5,704 nt of DNA from Flavobacteriales bacterium (GTDB lineage: Bacteria > Bacteroidota > Bacteroidia > DT-38), in contig JABSPR010000355.1 of the NCBI GenBank assembly GCA_013214975.1, positions 1 to 5,704 on the forward strand. The letters are read 5' to 3'. The translations under genes and the position numbers were made by a program. Positions 5,109 through 5,704 of the stretch are shown here, in pieces. The number at the start of each line of letters is the position of its first letter. Within the stretch, counting starts at the first letter, position 1. Under the pieces are notes generated by a model that was given only the letters and a program-made list of their open reading frames with translations, made no database searches and had not been told where the DNA came from.

Positions 5109-5636
5109 CTAATAGATTGCCAAAAGCTCAATGTCATAAACTACAGTAGACTGTTTAGGGATTTTCTTATCATCACCAACAAAGCCATGTGCCAGATGTG
5201 CCGGCATCACAAAACGGGCTTTATCTCCTACTTTCATCAATAGAATACCTTCATGAATTCCAGATTCCATATTATCTCTTCCAACTAAAAACATTATAGC
5301 CCCCTTCTCATCAGATGAATAGCATTTTGTACCATCCAATAGTTCCACATCAAAGTTTACCTTGACCCTGTTTCCCTTTTGAGGCTGAATGCCATCGCCC
5401 GATTCATAAATATCGTATTGTAATCCGGTACCGGTTTTAGTCATATCCCAGTTTCGTCTAGAGATGTAAGCTTTAATTCTTTCCATTTCTCTCGAATGCA
5501 TCGTTTTATTGATTTCTTCAAGAGGACGTTTTAATTGCTTTTGGGTAATACGATTAGGTTTCTTTTCTTCCGTTTCAGAACATGAAACGAAAACAAAAAG
5601 AAGTAAAATACTTTGGACAACGAACTTTGCTTTCAT
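5109..5636 (-). CDS. FKBP-type peptidyl-prolyl isomerase lipoprotein, GldI-like
   Basis: This 175-residue precursor begins with a lipoprotein signal: K2 and K4, a hydrophobic core (5-17) and the lipobox FVSC with the lipidated cysteine at C19. A charged, probably helical stretch follows (20-60), then the FKBP domain from about 70 to 175. Recognisable FKBP elements are GDGIQPQKGNRVKVNF (80-95), ELLDGT (98-103), a GIHEGILLMKVGDKA block (126-140), MPAHLAHGF (144-152) and the closing VVYDIELLAI (165-174). FKBPs catalyse cis-trans isomerisation of prolyl bonds; attached to the inner or outer membrane, this one would assist periplasmic protein folding. Size, lipobox and the HLAHG segment resemble GldI, a lipoprotein needed for gliding and T9SS function in Flavobacterium johnsoniae, but identity is not proven. 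The ATG lies 2 bases after the stop of the upstream gene and 11 bases separate its own stop from the membrane-protein gene, so an operon is likely. Confidence 0.88.
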   Translation of the reverse strand: MKAKFVVQSILLLFVFVSCSETEEKKPNRITQKQLKRPLEEINKTMHSREMERIKAYISRRNWDMTKTGTGLQYDIYESGDGIQPQKGNRVKVNFDVELLDGTKCYSSDEKGAIMFLVGRDNMESGIHEGILLMKVGDKARFVMPAHLAHGFVGDDKKIPKQSTVVYDIELLAIY

Positions 5637-5638
5637 TA

Positions 5639-5704
5639 TTACTTACAGAGTTGATCTTTATATTCAGGTAGCAATTTTTCAAACTTTGCAATAGATAATT
5701 CTAA
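5639..5704 (-). CDS. C-terminal end of an unidentified upstream gene (possibly a DHH phosphoesterase)
   Basis: Reading leftward from the window edge, 21 codons are open and end in TAA at 5641-5639, just 2 bases before the FKBP start. The peptide ends with AKFEKLLPEYKDQLCK, an amphipathic, lysine- and glutamate-rich tail. Position and composition indicate the 3' end of the preceding gene in the FKBP operon. The tail resembles the kF-llp-Yk-L ending that I recall from Bacteroidota DHH-family phosphoesterases (NrnA-like), which often precede this FKBP. That identification is a guess from 21 residues. Confidence 0.55.
   Translation of the reverse strand, partial: LELSIAKFEKLLPEYKDQLCK

Noticed and set aside
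4850..5149. Rightward open frame of 99 codons
   Set aside because: Overlaps the membrane-protein gene and the FKBP stop on the other strand. The membrane protein has the more coherent hydrophobic pattern and operon context, although its non-ATG start leaves slight doubt.
5509..5694. Rightward open frame of 61 codons
   Set aside because: Antisense to the FKBP signal peptide and the upstream gene tail; no recognisable domain.

Overview
The window looks like chromosomal DNA from an AT-rich member of the Bacteroidota, probably a Flavobacteriales-type organism. The reasons are: DnaA carries the KDHATVLHA form of the domain IV signature that I associate with this phylum; the leftmost gene ends in what looks like a type IX secretion (T9SS) C-terminal sorting domain; the FKBP lipoprotein resembles GldI; and starts lack clear Shine-Dalgarno sequences, while some upstream regions resemble the Bacteroidota promoter TTTG-N19-21-TAnnTTTG. 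These family matches come from motif recognition, not from database searches.

Layout. A leftward block holds, in transcription order, a YbgC-like hotdog thioesterase (1559 to 1155), a low-molecular-weight-phosphatase-fold arsenate reductase-like protein (1153 to 755) and, after a 66 bp gap with a possible promoter, a T9SS substrate cut off by the left edge (688 to 1). A 376 bp divergent intergenic region (1560-1935) separates it from a rightward block: dnaA (1936-3354), a classical low-molecular-weight protein tyrosine phosphatase (3383-3835) and a short RsmI-related tetrapyrrole-methylase-fold methyltransferase (3842-4576). These three are closely spaced and probably one transcription unit. 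A second leftward block enters from the right edge: the last 21 codons of an unidentified gene (perhaps a DHH phosphoesterase), a GldI-like FKBP lipoprotein (5636 to 5109) and a three-helix membrane protein with a non-ATG start (5097 to 4579). It meets the methyltransferase tail to tail with 2 bp between the stop codons.

How the parts fit. The core is a housekeeping neighbourhood: replication initiation with a phosphatase and a probable RNA methyltransferase. Around it sit envelope genes: a periplasm-facing folding catalyst, a membrane protein and a secreted T9SS cargo. The intergenic region before dnaA is the only sizeable non-coding stretch. It contains a perfect 10 bp direct repeat, a cluster of CGTA motifs, a small hairpin and long A/T tracts, but no array of canonical DnaA boxes. 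I see no tRNA, rRNA, CRISPR array, insertion sequence or clear foreign island, and no strong case for an entirely new system. The points most worth a second look are the dnaA upstream repeats, the two divergent phosphatase-fold proteins, the ATG-less membrane gene and the 9-base homopolymer in the secretion signal of the T9SS substrate.
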